A DNA stretch of 11,071 bases. Source: an uncultured Erysipelotrichaceae bacterium (GTDB taxonomy: Bacteria > Bacillota_I > Bacilli_A > Erysipelotrichales > Erysipelotrichaceae). The stretch is from the NCBI GenBank assembly GCA_902796525.1, contig CADBPB010000152.1:1-11071 (forward strand), written 5' to 3'. The translations under genes were made by a program, and so were the position numbers. The first letter of the stretch is position 1. Every line of letters starts with the position of its first letter. Shown one piece after another: positions 1 to 6,306 of this stretch. The notes beneath the pieces are model-generated. The model was not told where the DNA came from. It did not search any database and was given only the letters and a program-made list of their open reading frames with translations.

Positions 1-35
1 ACATCCTTTTTCGCTACATGTCCTTTTCTTGGCAT
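1..35 (-). CDS. rpsG: 30S ribosomal protein S7, first 11 codons only (runs off the window)
   Basis: Reading the minus strand from the ATG at 35-33 gives MPRKGHVAKKD, the characteristic N-terminus of ribosomal protein S7, which nucleates the 30S head. A strong AGGAG ribosome binding site (plus-strand bases 42-46) lies about 6 bases upstream. The gene starts 19 bases after the rpsL stop, so the two are cotranscribed in the usual str-operon order (S12, S7, then normally fusA and tufA, outside this window). Only the start is visible. The identification rests on these 11 residues plus the rpsL context. Confidence 0.9.
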   Translation of the reverse strand, partial: MPRKGHVAKKD

Positions 36-54
36 TTTAATCTCCTTTCATGTT

Positions 55-465
55 TTACTTCGGTCTCTTTGCACCGTATAATGATCTACCCTGCATTCTG
101 TTATCGACACCTGCGCAGTCCAAGGTGCCTCTGATGATGTGATAACGCCCACCAGGAGGGTCCTTGACACGTCCATCAAGGATCATGACAACAGAGTGTT
201 CCTGAAGGTTATGTCCGATACCCGGAATGTAAGCAGTGACTTCCATACCGTTGGATAAACGCACACGGGCATACTTTCTTAAAGCAGAGTTCGGTTTCTT
301 CGGGGTCATGGTACCGACACGGGTACAGACACCGCGCTTCTGCGGGGACGACAGGTCGATGGATCTGTTCTTCAAAGAGTTGTAACCCTTGTTCAGAGCA
401 GGCGCCTTGGATTTGTACGTTCTCGCTTTTCTGCCTTTTCTTACTAACTGATTAATGGTTGGCAT
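55..465 (-). CDS. rpsL: 30S ribosomal protein S12
   Basis: S12 sits at the decoding centre of the small ribosomal subunit and controls translational accuracy. The 136-residue product starts [15 protein letters not shown]. It carries the Firmicutes-type insert before [10 protein letters not shown] (41-50) and then [19 protein letters not shown], in which Lys56 is the classical streptomycin-site lysine. [10 protein letters not shown] (82-91) follows, and it ends YGAKRPK. The start at 465 is chosen over an in-frame ATG at 483 because AAAGGAG lies 5 bases upstream and all S12 proteins begin near here. Odd point: the second streptomycin-site loop, normally KDLPGVRYH, reads KDPPGGRYH (101-109), with Leu to Pro and Val to Gly changes. 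Asp102, the usual methylthiolation site, is kept. The gene reads as intact and is the first of its operon. Confidence 0.98.
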   Translation of the reverse strand: MPTINQLVRKGRKARTYKSKAPALNKGYNSLKNRSIDLSSPQKRGVCTRVGTMTPKKPNSALRKYARVRLSNGMEVTAYIPGIGHNLQEHSVVMILDGRVKDPPGGRYHIIRGTLDCAGVDNRMQGRSLYGAKRPK

Positions 466-479
466 TTGATCTCCTTTCT

Positions 480-535
480 GCACACATTTACAGGTGTGCC
501 ACTTTACTGACTTATATATAGATCCTTTCGGATCT
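480..535 (-). promoter_or_regulatory. Two hairpins in the rpsL leader
   Basis: The roughly 80-base leader between the rpsL promoter and start codon holds two perfect 6-bp stems on the minus strand. One is AGATCC-GAAA-GGATCT (520-535), closed by a GNRA-type tetraloop. The other is GCACAC/GTGTGC with an 8-base loop (480-499), which ends only a few bases before the AGAAAGGAG ribosome binding site. The placement suggests a role in mRNA stability or translational control of S12/S7. No known leader class was recognised, and neither stem has a U-tract that would make it a terminator. Confidence 0.5.
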
Positions 536-552
536 TTATTATCAGCCTTTTT

Positions 553-581
553 ATATTAACAGAAACATTTCCCTAAAGCAA
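553..581 (-). promoter_or_regulatory. Promoter of the rpsL-rpsG operon
   Basis: On the minus strand a TTGCTT -35-like hexamer (576-581) is followed by a 17-base spacer and a TAATAT -10 hexamer (553-558) that reads on into TATAAA. Transcription would start near 546, leaving a leader of about 80 bases. The -35 match is only partial (TTG kept), but spacing and AT-rich surroundings fit a SigA promoter. It also shows that the operon starts here, with no rpoC or L7Ae-like gene directly upstream. Confidence 0.6.
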
Positions 582-619
582 GTATATTCTTCCGTTTTTT
601 AAAAAATAATTAGTATCTT

Positions 620-646
620 TTGGAATCATATATCTGATAATATAAT
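620..646 (+). promoter_or_regulatory. Candidate promoter for the TraX-like gene
   Basis: A perfect TATAAT (641-646) lies about 80 bases upstream of the TraX-like gene, with TTGGAA (620-625) at a short 15-base spacing. A second possible -10 is TAAAAT at 690-695, closer to the gene, but its -35 is poor. The region is so AT-rich that chance matches are likely, so this is a weak call. Confidence 0.3.
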
Positions 647-723
647 TATATTGCTTTTTTTATCCCGTGTCGGATGATAGAAGAACTGATAAAATAGATA
701 TATTAATAAAGGGGAACTAGCAG

Positions 724-1401
724 ATGAAAAAATACTGGCAGATACTGGATGGAACATTGCTGAAGCTTCTGGCCATGGTCAGCATGGTTTTCGATCATGT
801 GGGAGACAACTTCTTCCCGGATCTGGAATGGATGAGGATCATCGGCAGGATCGCCATGCCGCTGTTTGCCTTTGCGGTGGCAGAAGGCTATGTCCATACC
901 CGCGACAAGAAGAAGTATCTGCTGAGAATGCTGCTGATGGGACTGATCAGCGAGGTCCCGTTCGACCTGGTGCTGTTCGGTACGCCTTTGGAGTTTACTC
1001 ACCAGAATATCATGCTGACGTTCGCCTATGCGATCGTCGGACTGATGTGCTATGACAAGATCGCCAAAGAGAATGCCTTCAGCATCCCCGGTTCACTGGT
1101 ACTGCTGCTGTTCATCGCATCGTCTTTGCTGCTTTGTCTCGACTACAATATGGTCGCTCTGGCGGTGATCTTTGCGTTCTATCTGCTGAGAAAGAAACCG
1201 CTTTGGCTCAGAACAGCCGTGGCGATGGCGATCTATTATTTTTTCCGCAATGTGGGCATCTACCGTTTCGGACTCCTGGGTTTTCTGCCGGTCTTTCTGT
1301 ATAACGGGCAAAGAGGAAAAGGACTCAAGTGGCTCTTTTATCTCTTCTATCCCGGACATCTGCTGCTGATCTATCTGCTGAAGAAGATCCTTTTGCCATG
1401 A
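724..1401 (+). CDS. TraX-family integral membrane protein
   Basis: This 225-residue, very hydrophobic protein starts at an ATG with AAAGGGG nine bases upstream. It shows the TraX-family hallmarks: an N-terminal DGTLLKLLAMVSMVFDHVG stretch (9-27) and then GRIAMPLFAFAVAEGY (41-56), ahead of a series of hydrophobic segments and a Lys-rich C-terminus. F-plasmid TraX is an acyltransferase-like protein that N-acetylates pilin. The many chromosomal homologues in Bacillota have no known substrate, and no pilin or conjugation gene is nearby, so only membrane location and family can be claimed. It is divergent from rpsL, and no terminator separates it from the kor operon 73 bases downstream, so some read-through is possible. 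Six or more transmembrane helices are likely but were not computed. Confidence 0.85.
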   Translation: MKKYWQILDGTLLKLLAMVSMVFDHVGDNFFPDLEWMRIIGRIAMPLFAFAVAEGYVHTRDKKKYLLRMLLMGLISEVPFDLVLFGTPLEFTHQNIMLTFAYAIVGLMCYDKIAKENAFSIPGSLVLLLFIASSLLLCLDYNMVALAVIFAFYLLRKKPLWLRTAVAMAIYYFFRNVGIYRFGLLGFLPVFLYNGQRGKGLKWLFYLFYPGHLLLIYLLKKILLP

Positions 1402-1402
1402 A

Positions 1403-1433
1403 TTAACTCAAAACAGCGGAATATAGATATAAT
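1403..1433 (+). promoter_or_regulatory. Probable promoter of the kor-suc operon
   Basis: A perfect TATAAT (1428-1433) lies 41 bases before the korD start, with TTAACT (1403-1408, four of six matches to TTGACA) at a rather long 19-base spacing. It overlaps the end of the TraX-like gene's 3' flank. The -10 is convincing and the -35 assignment is tentative. Confidence 0.45.
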
Positions 1434-1474
1434 AATGATGGATAAAGACTTCGGTTTGAAGCGATGGTGATCAT

Positions 1475-1669
1475 ATGAGAAAAATACAAATCAATACGCA
1501 TTGGTGCAAAGGCTGCGGCATCTGTGTGACGCTGTGTCCCAAAGGTGTGCTGACGCTGGAACAGGAGACCGTAAAAGCGGAAAAGGAAGAAGCCTGCATC
1601 GGATGCCGGCAATGCGAGTATCATTGCCCTGACTTTGCGATCGTGATAGGAGAAGATGAAAATGGGTAG
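1475..1669 (+). CDS. korD: 2-oxoglutarate:ferredoxin oxidoreductase, delta (ferredoxin-like) subunit
   Basis: A 64-residue protein with two complete 4Fe-4S motifs: Cys11-x2-Cys14-x2-Cys17-x3-Cys21-Pro and Cys41-x2-Cys44-x2-Cys47-x3-Cys51-Pro. It is the 2x[4Fe-4S] electron-transfer subunit that passes electrons from the thiamine-diphosphate site of the oxidoreductase to a soluble ferredoxin. Its size and place directly before korA match the delta subunits of four-subunit 2-oxoacid oxidoreductases. The ribosome binding site, GGTGATC six bases or less from the ATG, is unusual: it can pair with the GATCACC part of the 16S 3' end rather than with the core CCUCC. The 3' end overlaps korA by 8 bases. 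A free-standing ferredoxin is the alternative, but the operon argues against it. Confidence 0.9.
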   Translation: MRKIQINTHWCKGCGICVTLCPKGVLTLEQETVKAEKEEACIGCRQCEYHCPDFAIVIGEDENG

Positions 1670-2813
1670 TTATCAGATCATGACAGGCAACGAAGCGTGC
1701 GCAAAAGCGGCGATCGCCTGCGGGATGCGTTTTTTTGCGGGCTATCCGATCACGCCGGCGACAGAGATCTCGGAGATCTGCAGCGAACTGCTGCCTCAGG
1801 CCGGCGGCGTATTCATGCAGATGGAGGATGAACTTTCTTCGATCGGAGCGGTCATCGGTGCAAGCTGCGCAGGAAAGAAAGCGATGACGGCCACCAGCGG
1901 TCCGGGTTTTTCGCTGATGCAGGAGAATCTGGGATGGGCATATATCAACGAGATCCCTTGCGTGATCGTCGATGTCATGCGTAAAGGTCCTTCGGGCGGT
2001 TCGGCGACGCTGCCGGCGCAGGCGGACATCATGCAGACGAAATGGGGAACCCATGGCGACCATCCGAATCTGGTCATCATGCCGAATTCCGTCGAAGAGA
2101 TCTACACGGAAACGATACGGGCGTTCAATCTGAGCGAGAAATACCGTCAGCCGGTGATCCTGCTCTATGATGCCATCCTCGCGCATATGTCGGAGAAGAT
2201 CTATGTGCCAAAGGAAGAGGAAATCACTGTCCTGGACAGGCCGCGTCCGGAGGGACCGAAAGAAGACTATCTGCCGTTCCGTTATAGCGACAGCAAGGTC
2301 CGGCCTCTGGCTCCTTTCGGCCAGGGCTATCATCTGCATCTTTCCGGACTGACCCACGATGAGACCGGCTTCCCGATCAGCAATCAGGATCTGACCGGTT
2401 TGCAGATCACTCTGGGTCACCTGATGGCAAAGATCGATGACGAATACGATGAACACATCAAGAAATATGAAAGCTACATGCTGGAAGATGCCGATATCAT
2501 CGTCGTTTCGGTAGGCATCACTTCGCGCAGCGCCAAGACCGCGGTCCGCAGAGCCCGGGAAATGGGCATCAAGGCAGGGCTGTTCCGGCCGATCACGATG
2601 TGGCCGTTCCCGCATCATGATTTCTCAAAAATCAATCTTGTATGCAAAGCCGTCGTCACGGCGGAAATGAATATCGGCCAGCTGAACCAGGTCGTTACCG
2701 AAGATATCGACCGCAACCAGAAGCTGGTCATGAAGAATCTGTACGATGGCAACCCGATCCGGGATGTCGATATCCTGAATTCGATTATCGAGGCGAACAA
2801 ATATGAACGATGA
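1662..2813 (+). CDS. korA: 2-oxoglutarate:ferredoxin oxidoreductase, alpha subunit
   Basis: The 383-residue alpha subunit holds the pyrimidine-binding part of the thiamine-diphosphate site plus the domain that closes over CoA. Visible family motifs are GYPITPATE (27-35), MEDELSSIGAVIGAS (54-68), ATSGPGFSLM (77-86) and RKGPSGGSATLPAQAD (107-122), followed by TKWGTHGDHP. The last block is like the 2-oxoglutarate (Kor) branch rather than the pyruvate or branched-chain branches. Two in-frame ATGs exist, at 1656 and 1662. The second is preferred because AGGAG (1648-1652) is 9 bases from it but only 3 from the first. It overlaps korD by 8 bases and korB by 11. The exact oxoacid is inferred from the neighbouring sucCD. 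Confidence 0.93.
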   Translation: MGSYQIMTGNEACAKAAIACGMRFFAGYPITPATEISEICSELLPQAGGVFMQMEDELSSIGAVIGASCAGKKAMTATSGPGFSLMQENLGWAYINEIPCVIVDVMRKGPSGGSATLPAQADIMQTKWGTHGDHPNLVIMPNSVEEIYTETIRAFNLSEKYRQPVILLYDAILAHMSEKIYVPKEEEITVLDRPRPEGPKEDYLPFRYSDSKVRPLAPFGQGYHLHLSGLTHDETGFPISNQDLTGLQITLGHLMAKIDDEYDEHIKKYESYMLEDADIIVVSVGITSRSAKTAVRRAREMGIKAGLFRPITMWPFPHHDFSKINLVCKAVVTAEMNIGQLNQVVTEDIDRNQKLVMKNLYDGNPIRDVDILNSIIEANKYER

Positions 2814-3633
2814 GATCTATACGAAATATCTGGCATTGGATAAGATGCCGACGATGTGGTGCCCGGGCTGCGGCAACGGCATCGTTCTGCAGAGCATCCT
2901 GAGAGCTGTCGATGAACTGAACGCAGATCGCGACAAGATCGTCTTTGTTTCCGGGATCGGCTGCTCCTCCAGAGCGGTCAACTATCTGGATTTCGACTGC
3001 ATGCATACCAATCATGGAAGAGCCATCGCCTTTGCGACAGGCTTGAAGATGGCCGACCCGGATCTGCACGTGATCGTGCTGACCGGTGACGGCGACTGCG
3101 CCAGCATCGGCGGGAACCATCTGATCCATGCGTGCCGAAGAAACATCGATCTGACCGTCATCTGCATGAACAATTCCAACTATGGGATGACCGGCGGACA
3201 GTATTCGCCTACCACGCCGATCGGTTCGATGACCAAGACCTCCGTCTATGGCAGCTATGAACCGCCTTTCGATCTGTGTAAACTGACGGAAAGCGCCGGA
3301 GCGACGTACGTGGCCAGGGCTGCGACGTTCTATCCGTTGCAGATGAAGGAACTGATCAAGAAGGCGCTTCAGCATCACGGCTTGTCTTTCGTGGACTGTG
3401 CCAGTGACTGTCCGAGCCTCTTTGGCAGATTGAACCGTTTGGGCGATGCGGGACAGATGATGCTCAGGTGGAAAGACCGGCTGGTCAGCGTGCAGAAGGC
3501 AAAGACGTTATCTGCAGAAGAGCTTAAAGATAAAGTCGTCTGGGGCGAATTCGTCAATACGGATGACCGCAAAGAATACTGCGATATCTATGCGGAAAAC
3601 ATCGCGAAAGCGAAGGAGGCGGCGAATGGATAA
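2803..3633 (+). CDS. korB: 2-oxoglutarate:ferredoxin oxidoreductase, beta subunit
   Basis: The 276-residue beta subunit binds thiamine diphosphate through GDGD (95-98) and the NNSNYGMTGGQ.SPTTP block (123-139). It also holds the cluster-ligating cysteines in WCPGCG (19-24), GIGCSSR (51-57) and probably Cys203-Pro. HGRAIAFATG (71-80) and FGRLNRLG near residue 207 complete the family pattern. Together with KorA it decarboxylates the 2-oxoacid and transfers the acyl group to CoA while reducing ferredoxin. The start at 2803 lies inside the last codons of korA, with a GAGGCG binding site 7 bases upstream. It overlaps korC by 8 bases, so translation through the operon is probably coupled. Confidence 0.95.
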   Translation: MNDEIYTKYLALDKMPTMWCPGCGNGIVLQSILRAVDELNADRDKIVFVSGIGCSSRAVNYLDFDCMHTNHGRAIAFATGLKMADPDLHVIVLTGDGDCASIGGNHLIHACRRNIDLTVICMNNSNYGMTGGQYSPTTPIGSMTKTSVYGSYEPPFDLCKLTESAGATYVARAATFYPLQMKELIKKALQHHGLSFVDCASDCPSLFGRLNRLGDAGQMMLRWKDRLVSVQKAKTLSAEELKDKVVWGEFVNTDDRKEYCDIYAENIAKAKEAANG

Positions 3634-4153
3634 TTTTCAGTTGCGATTTGCCGGAACCGGCGGACAGGGAATGATGCTGATCGGGGATCTGATGGCATAT
3701 TACTATGGGATCATCGACAACAAGCAGATCGTTCTTCTGAAATCCTACGGGCCCGAAGCCAGAGGAGGCGCCTGCCGCAGCGAACTGATCGTCGATGAAG
3801 AGGAATGCTATCCGGCGATCACCTGTCCGGATCTTCTGTTAGCCATGTCGGAACAGTCCTATCATCTCTACACGGAAGATATCGATGAGGATACGATCAT
3901 ATTGATCGACAGCGAACTGGTCAGGGATGCGGATGAGTCCCATCCTCATATCTATAAAGTCCCGATGACTGAAATCGCCAAAGAAACGACGGGAAAGGCG
4001 ATCTGTGCCAATATCGTAGCGCTGGGTGTCATGACGAAACTGCTGAAGATCGATCCGGAAGATATGCTGGGGGTCCTGAAAACGAAACTGCCCGCGAGAA
4101 TCCTGGACATCAACCTGAAAGCCTTTCAGGCAGGTTATGAGGTGAAATTATGA
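3626..4153 (+). CDS. korC: 2-oxoglutarate:ferredoxin oxidoreductase, gamma subunit
   Basis: The 175-residue gamma subunit has the conserved N-terminal GTGGQG (10-15) and the YGPEARGGACRSE block (41-53) typical of this subunit, which helps form the CoA-binding and closing part of the enzyme. The start is MDNFQLRFAG at 3626, placed 6 bases after a full AAGGAGG site (3613-3619). An in-frame extension upstream to 3563 encodes a run of arginines out of frame with KorB and has no support. The stop overlaps the sucC start as ATGA, a classic translational-coupling junction. Cofactor chemistry lies in the other subunits. Confidence 0.94.
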   Translation: MDNFQLRFAGTGGQGMMLIGDLMAYYYGIIDNKQIVLLKSYGPEARGGACRSELIVDEEECYPAITCPDLLLAMSEQSYHLYTEDIDEDTIILIDSELVRDADESHPHIYKVPMTEIAKETTGKAICANIVALGVMTKLLKIDPEDMLGVLKTKLPARILDINLKAFQAGYEVKL

Positions 4154-5319
4154 ATATTCATGAATATCAGGCAAAACAGCTGTTTAAAGACTATGATATT
4201 CCTGTCCCGGAAGGCTATCCCGCATTTGATCTGGCGGAGGTCGGACGGATCATGGAGGAACGCTTTCCTGAGGGGAAAGTCGTTGTTAAGGCACAGGTAC
4301 AGACCGGCGGAAGAGGCAAGGCCGGAGGCATTCTTTTGGCGGATACGAAAGAAGAAGCCGTAACTGCAGCAGCCAAACTTTTTGGCAAGACTTTATATAC
4401 GAAACAAAGCGGACCGGAAGGCAAGCTTGTCCGTAAGCTGTATATCGAGAAACAGACCCCGCATGAGAAGGAATACTATCTGTCGCTGCTGATCGACAAC
4501 AGACTGGGGAAATGTGTCTTCATCGCTTCCAAGGAAGGCGGCATGGAGATCGAAGAAGTCGCTGAAAAGAATCCGGAGGCGATCCTCAGGATGCCTGTAG
4601 AACTAGGCGAAGGCATCAATGAAGAAACGGCGCTGGCATTTGCCGAAAAACTGGGTTTCGCAGATGAAATGGCAGAGGATTTTGTCGCTTTGCTGAAACG
4701 GATGTTCCGGCTGTTTACGGAACGGGATTGCAGTCTGGTGGAGGTCAATCCTATGTCGGTCTGCGATGGAAAACCGATCTGTCTGGATGCGAAGGTCTCG
4801 TTTGATTCGGGAGCCCTGTTCCGTCAGCCTTTGAATGCGGAACTGAGAGATATCCTGGAAGAGAATCCTCTGGAGGCGGAAGCATCCGATGAGGGAATGT
4901 CCTATGTCTCTTTGGGAGGCGATATCGGCTGCATCTGCAACGGTGCCGGTCTGGGTATGTCGACGATGGATACGATCAACTACACCGGTTGCAAGCCGGC
5001 GAATTTCCTGGATCTGGGAGGTTCGGTCGATGATGCAAGAGCCGGCAAGGCGTTCAAGCTTCTCATCCGCGAGAAGGGAATCAAGGGCGTCATCATCAAT
5101 ATCTTCGGCGGTATCGCCAGAACCAATCTGATCGCCAAAGGCATCACGGAAGCGATCACGGAAACGAACTATCAGGGCCCGGTCGTCTGCCGTATCGAGG
5201 GCAACGGGGATGCCGAGGCTCATGAATATATTGCAAACTGCAAAGGAAACATCTATCCCGCTTCTTCCTGTATCGAAGCGTGCATGAAGATGAAAGAACT
5301 GCTGAAGGAGGAACGCTGA
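4150..5319 (+). CDS. sucC: Succinyl-CoA synthetase (ADP-forming), beta subunit
   Basis: Full-length at 389 residues. It begins MNIHEYQAKQLF, the hallmark SucC N-terminus, and contains the ATP-grasp element QTGGRGKAGG (51-60), the metal-binding EVNPM and LDAKVSFD segments, and the C-terminal NIFGGIAR signature. With SucD it makes ATP and succinate from succinyl-CoA, ADP and phosphate, reversibly. A GAGGTGA site lies four bases before the ATG. It overlaps korC by 4 bases and sucD by 1 base (TGATG). Being embedded in the same transcript as a 2-oxoacid:ferredoxin oxidoreductase is the main evidence that the Kor substrate is 2-oxoglutarate. GTP use cannot be excluded from sequence alone. Confidence 0.97.
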   Translation: MNIHEYQAKQLFKDYDIPVPEGYPAFDLAEVGRIMEERFPEGKVVVKAQVQTGGRGKAGGILLADTKEEAVTAAAKLFGKTLYTKQSGPEGKLVRKLYIEKQTPHEKEYYLSLLIDNRLGKCVFIASKEGGMEIEEVAEKNPEAILRMPVELGEGINEETALAFAEKLGFADEMAEDFVALLKRMFRLFTERDCSLVEVNPMSVCDGKPICLDAKVSFDSGALFRQPLNAELRDILEENPLEAEASDEGMSYVSLGGDIGCICNGAGLGMSTMDTINYTGCKPANFLDLGGSVDDARAGKAFKLLIREKGIKGVIINIFGGIARTNLIAKGITEAITETNYQGPVVCRIEGNGDAEAHEYIANCKGNIYPASSCIEACMKMKELLKEER

Positions 5320-6221
5320 TGTCCATCTTTGTGAATCAGGATACGCGCGTCATCGTGCAAGGCATCACGGGAACGCAAGGAAAGCTGCATACGGAACTGA
5401 TGCTGAAATACGGCACGAAGATCGTAGCCGGTACCAACCCGAAGAAAGCAGGCAGCACGGTGTTCGATGTTCCGGTCTATGCGGATGTCAAAAGCGCCAG
5501 GGAGGCGACCGGAGCGAACGCTTCCATCATTTTCGTTCCGCCTGCAGGGGCAGCCGATTCCATCATCGAAGCCATCGATGCCGGACTGGATCTGGTTGTC
5601 TGTATCACCGAAAACATCCCTGCTCTGGATATGGTCAGAGTCCATGACAGACTGCAGAACGCCCATACCCGGCTGATCGGACCGAACTGTCCGGGCATCA
5701 TTTCTGTCGATGAATGCAAACTGGGGATCATGCCTCAGGACATCCATCTCAAAGGCCATATCGGCATCGTTTCCCGTTCCGGTTCGCTGACTTATGAGAC
5801 GATCAAACAGCTGTCGAAAAAAGGCATCGGACAGAGCACGACGGTGGGGATCGGCGGCGATCCGATCAAGGGAACGGATTTCCTGGATGTATTGAAAGCG
5901 TTCAACGAAGATGAAGAAACCGATGCGATCGTTCTGATCGGCGAGATCGGTTCGCAGGATGAGCAGATCGCCTGTGCCTGGGCAAAAGAAAACATGAAAA
6001 AACCTTTGGTGGGATTCATCGGGGGCGTCAGCGCTCCGCCAGGCAAACGCATGGGCCATGCCGGAGCGGTGGTGAATGGCAAAGGCGGATCGGCTCGGGA
6101 CAAGATCGATGCCTTGGAGGAATTGGGAGTCAGAGTTGCGCCTATTTCCGACCGGATCGGCGATACGCTGATCGAGGTCCTCAAGGAACACGGTCTGCTC
6201 GATAAATGCATCGTAAAATAA
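5319..6221 (+). CDS. sucD: Succinyl-CoA synthetase (ADP-forming), alpha subunit
   Basis: A 300-residue alpha subunit with the CoA-binding GITGTQGK (15-22), IGPNCPG (120-126), the SRSGSLTYE segment (152-160) and the phospho-histidine block GHAGAVVNGKGG, whose active-site residue is His247. It carries the transient phosphohistidine between the CoA site and the nucleotide site on SucC. The start at 5319 (MSIFVNQDTR) has AAGGAGGAA ending 5 bases upstream. A longer in-frame form from 5280 overlaps SucC and has no family support. It is the last gene of the operon and runs straight into a hairpin terminator whose stem begins at the stop codon. Confidence 0.97.
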   Translation: MSIFVNQDTRVIVQGITGTQGKLHTELMLKYGTKIVAGTNPKKAGSTVFDVPVYADVKSAREATGANASIIFVPPAGAADSIIEAIDAGLDLVVCITENIPALDMVRVHDRLQNAHTRLIGPNCPGIISVDECKLGIMPQDIHLKGHIGIVSRSGSLTYETIKQLSKKGIGQSTTVGIGGDPIKGTDFLDVLKAFNEDEETDAIVLIGEIGSQDEQIACAWAKENMKKPLVGFIGGVSAPPGKRMGHAGAVVNGKGGSARDKIDALEELGVRVAPISDRIGDTLIEVLKEHGLLDKCIVK

Positions 6222-6244
6222 AAATGCAAGAAATTGCATTTTTT
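6221..6244 (+). terminator. Rho-independent terminator of the kor-suc operon
   Basis: A perfect 9-bp stem AAAATGCAA / TTGCATTTT encloses a GAAA tetraloop and runs into six Ts (6239-6244). The first base of the stem is the last base of the sucD stop codon. The stem is AT-rich, with only two G-C pairs, so it may be leaky, but geometry and position are right. Confidence 0.7.
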
Positions 6245-6268
6245 GTTAGGAATTCTTTCTTTTCCTGT

Positions 6269-6292
6269 GAATAATGTATAGAACATATATTC
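6269..6292 (+). promoter_or_regulatory. Imperfect inverted repeat over the xre promoter region (candidate operator)
   Basis: GAATAATGT (6269-6277) and ACATATATTC (6283-6292) are inverted copies with one extra base in the right arm, around a 5-base centre. The repeat ends just before the AAGGAG binding site of the XRE gene and covers a possible -10 (TATAGA, 6277-6282; the matching -35 is poor). Small XRE regulators often bind such repeats to repress themselves. The role is inferred. Confidence 0.35.
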
Positions 6293-6306
6293 GCAAGGAG
6301 AAAAAC

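Noticed and set aside
521..534. GATCC-TTTC-GGATC hairpin as a terminator for the TraX side or upstream genes
   Set aside because: No T-run follows on either strand, and it sits inside the predicted rpsL leader between promoter and start codon.
1491..2618. Long minus-strand open frame opposite korD and korA (375 codons)
   Set aside because: It lies wholly antisense to well-matched genes, has a low-complexity Arg/His/Asp composition with no recognisable motif, and has no ribosome binding site. Strong codon bias in korA explains the lack of stops.
3563..3625. Extended N-terminus of korC
   Set aside because: The extra 21 codons overlap korB, encode an arginine run, and are bypassed by a full AAGGAGG site before the ATG at 3626, which gives the normal family N-terminus.
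5253..6239. Long minus-strand open frame opposite sucD (328 codons)
   Set aside because: It is a shadow of sucD in the complementary phase, with no motif or initiation signal, and crosses the operon terminator.
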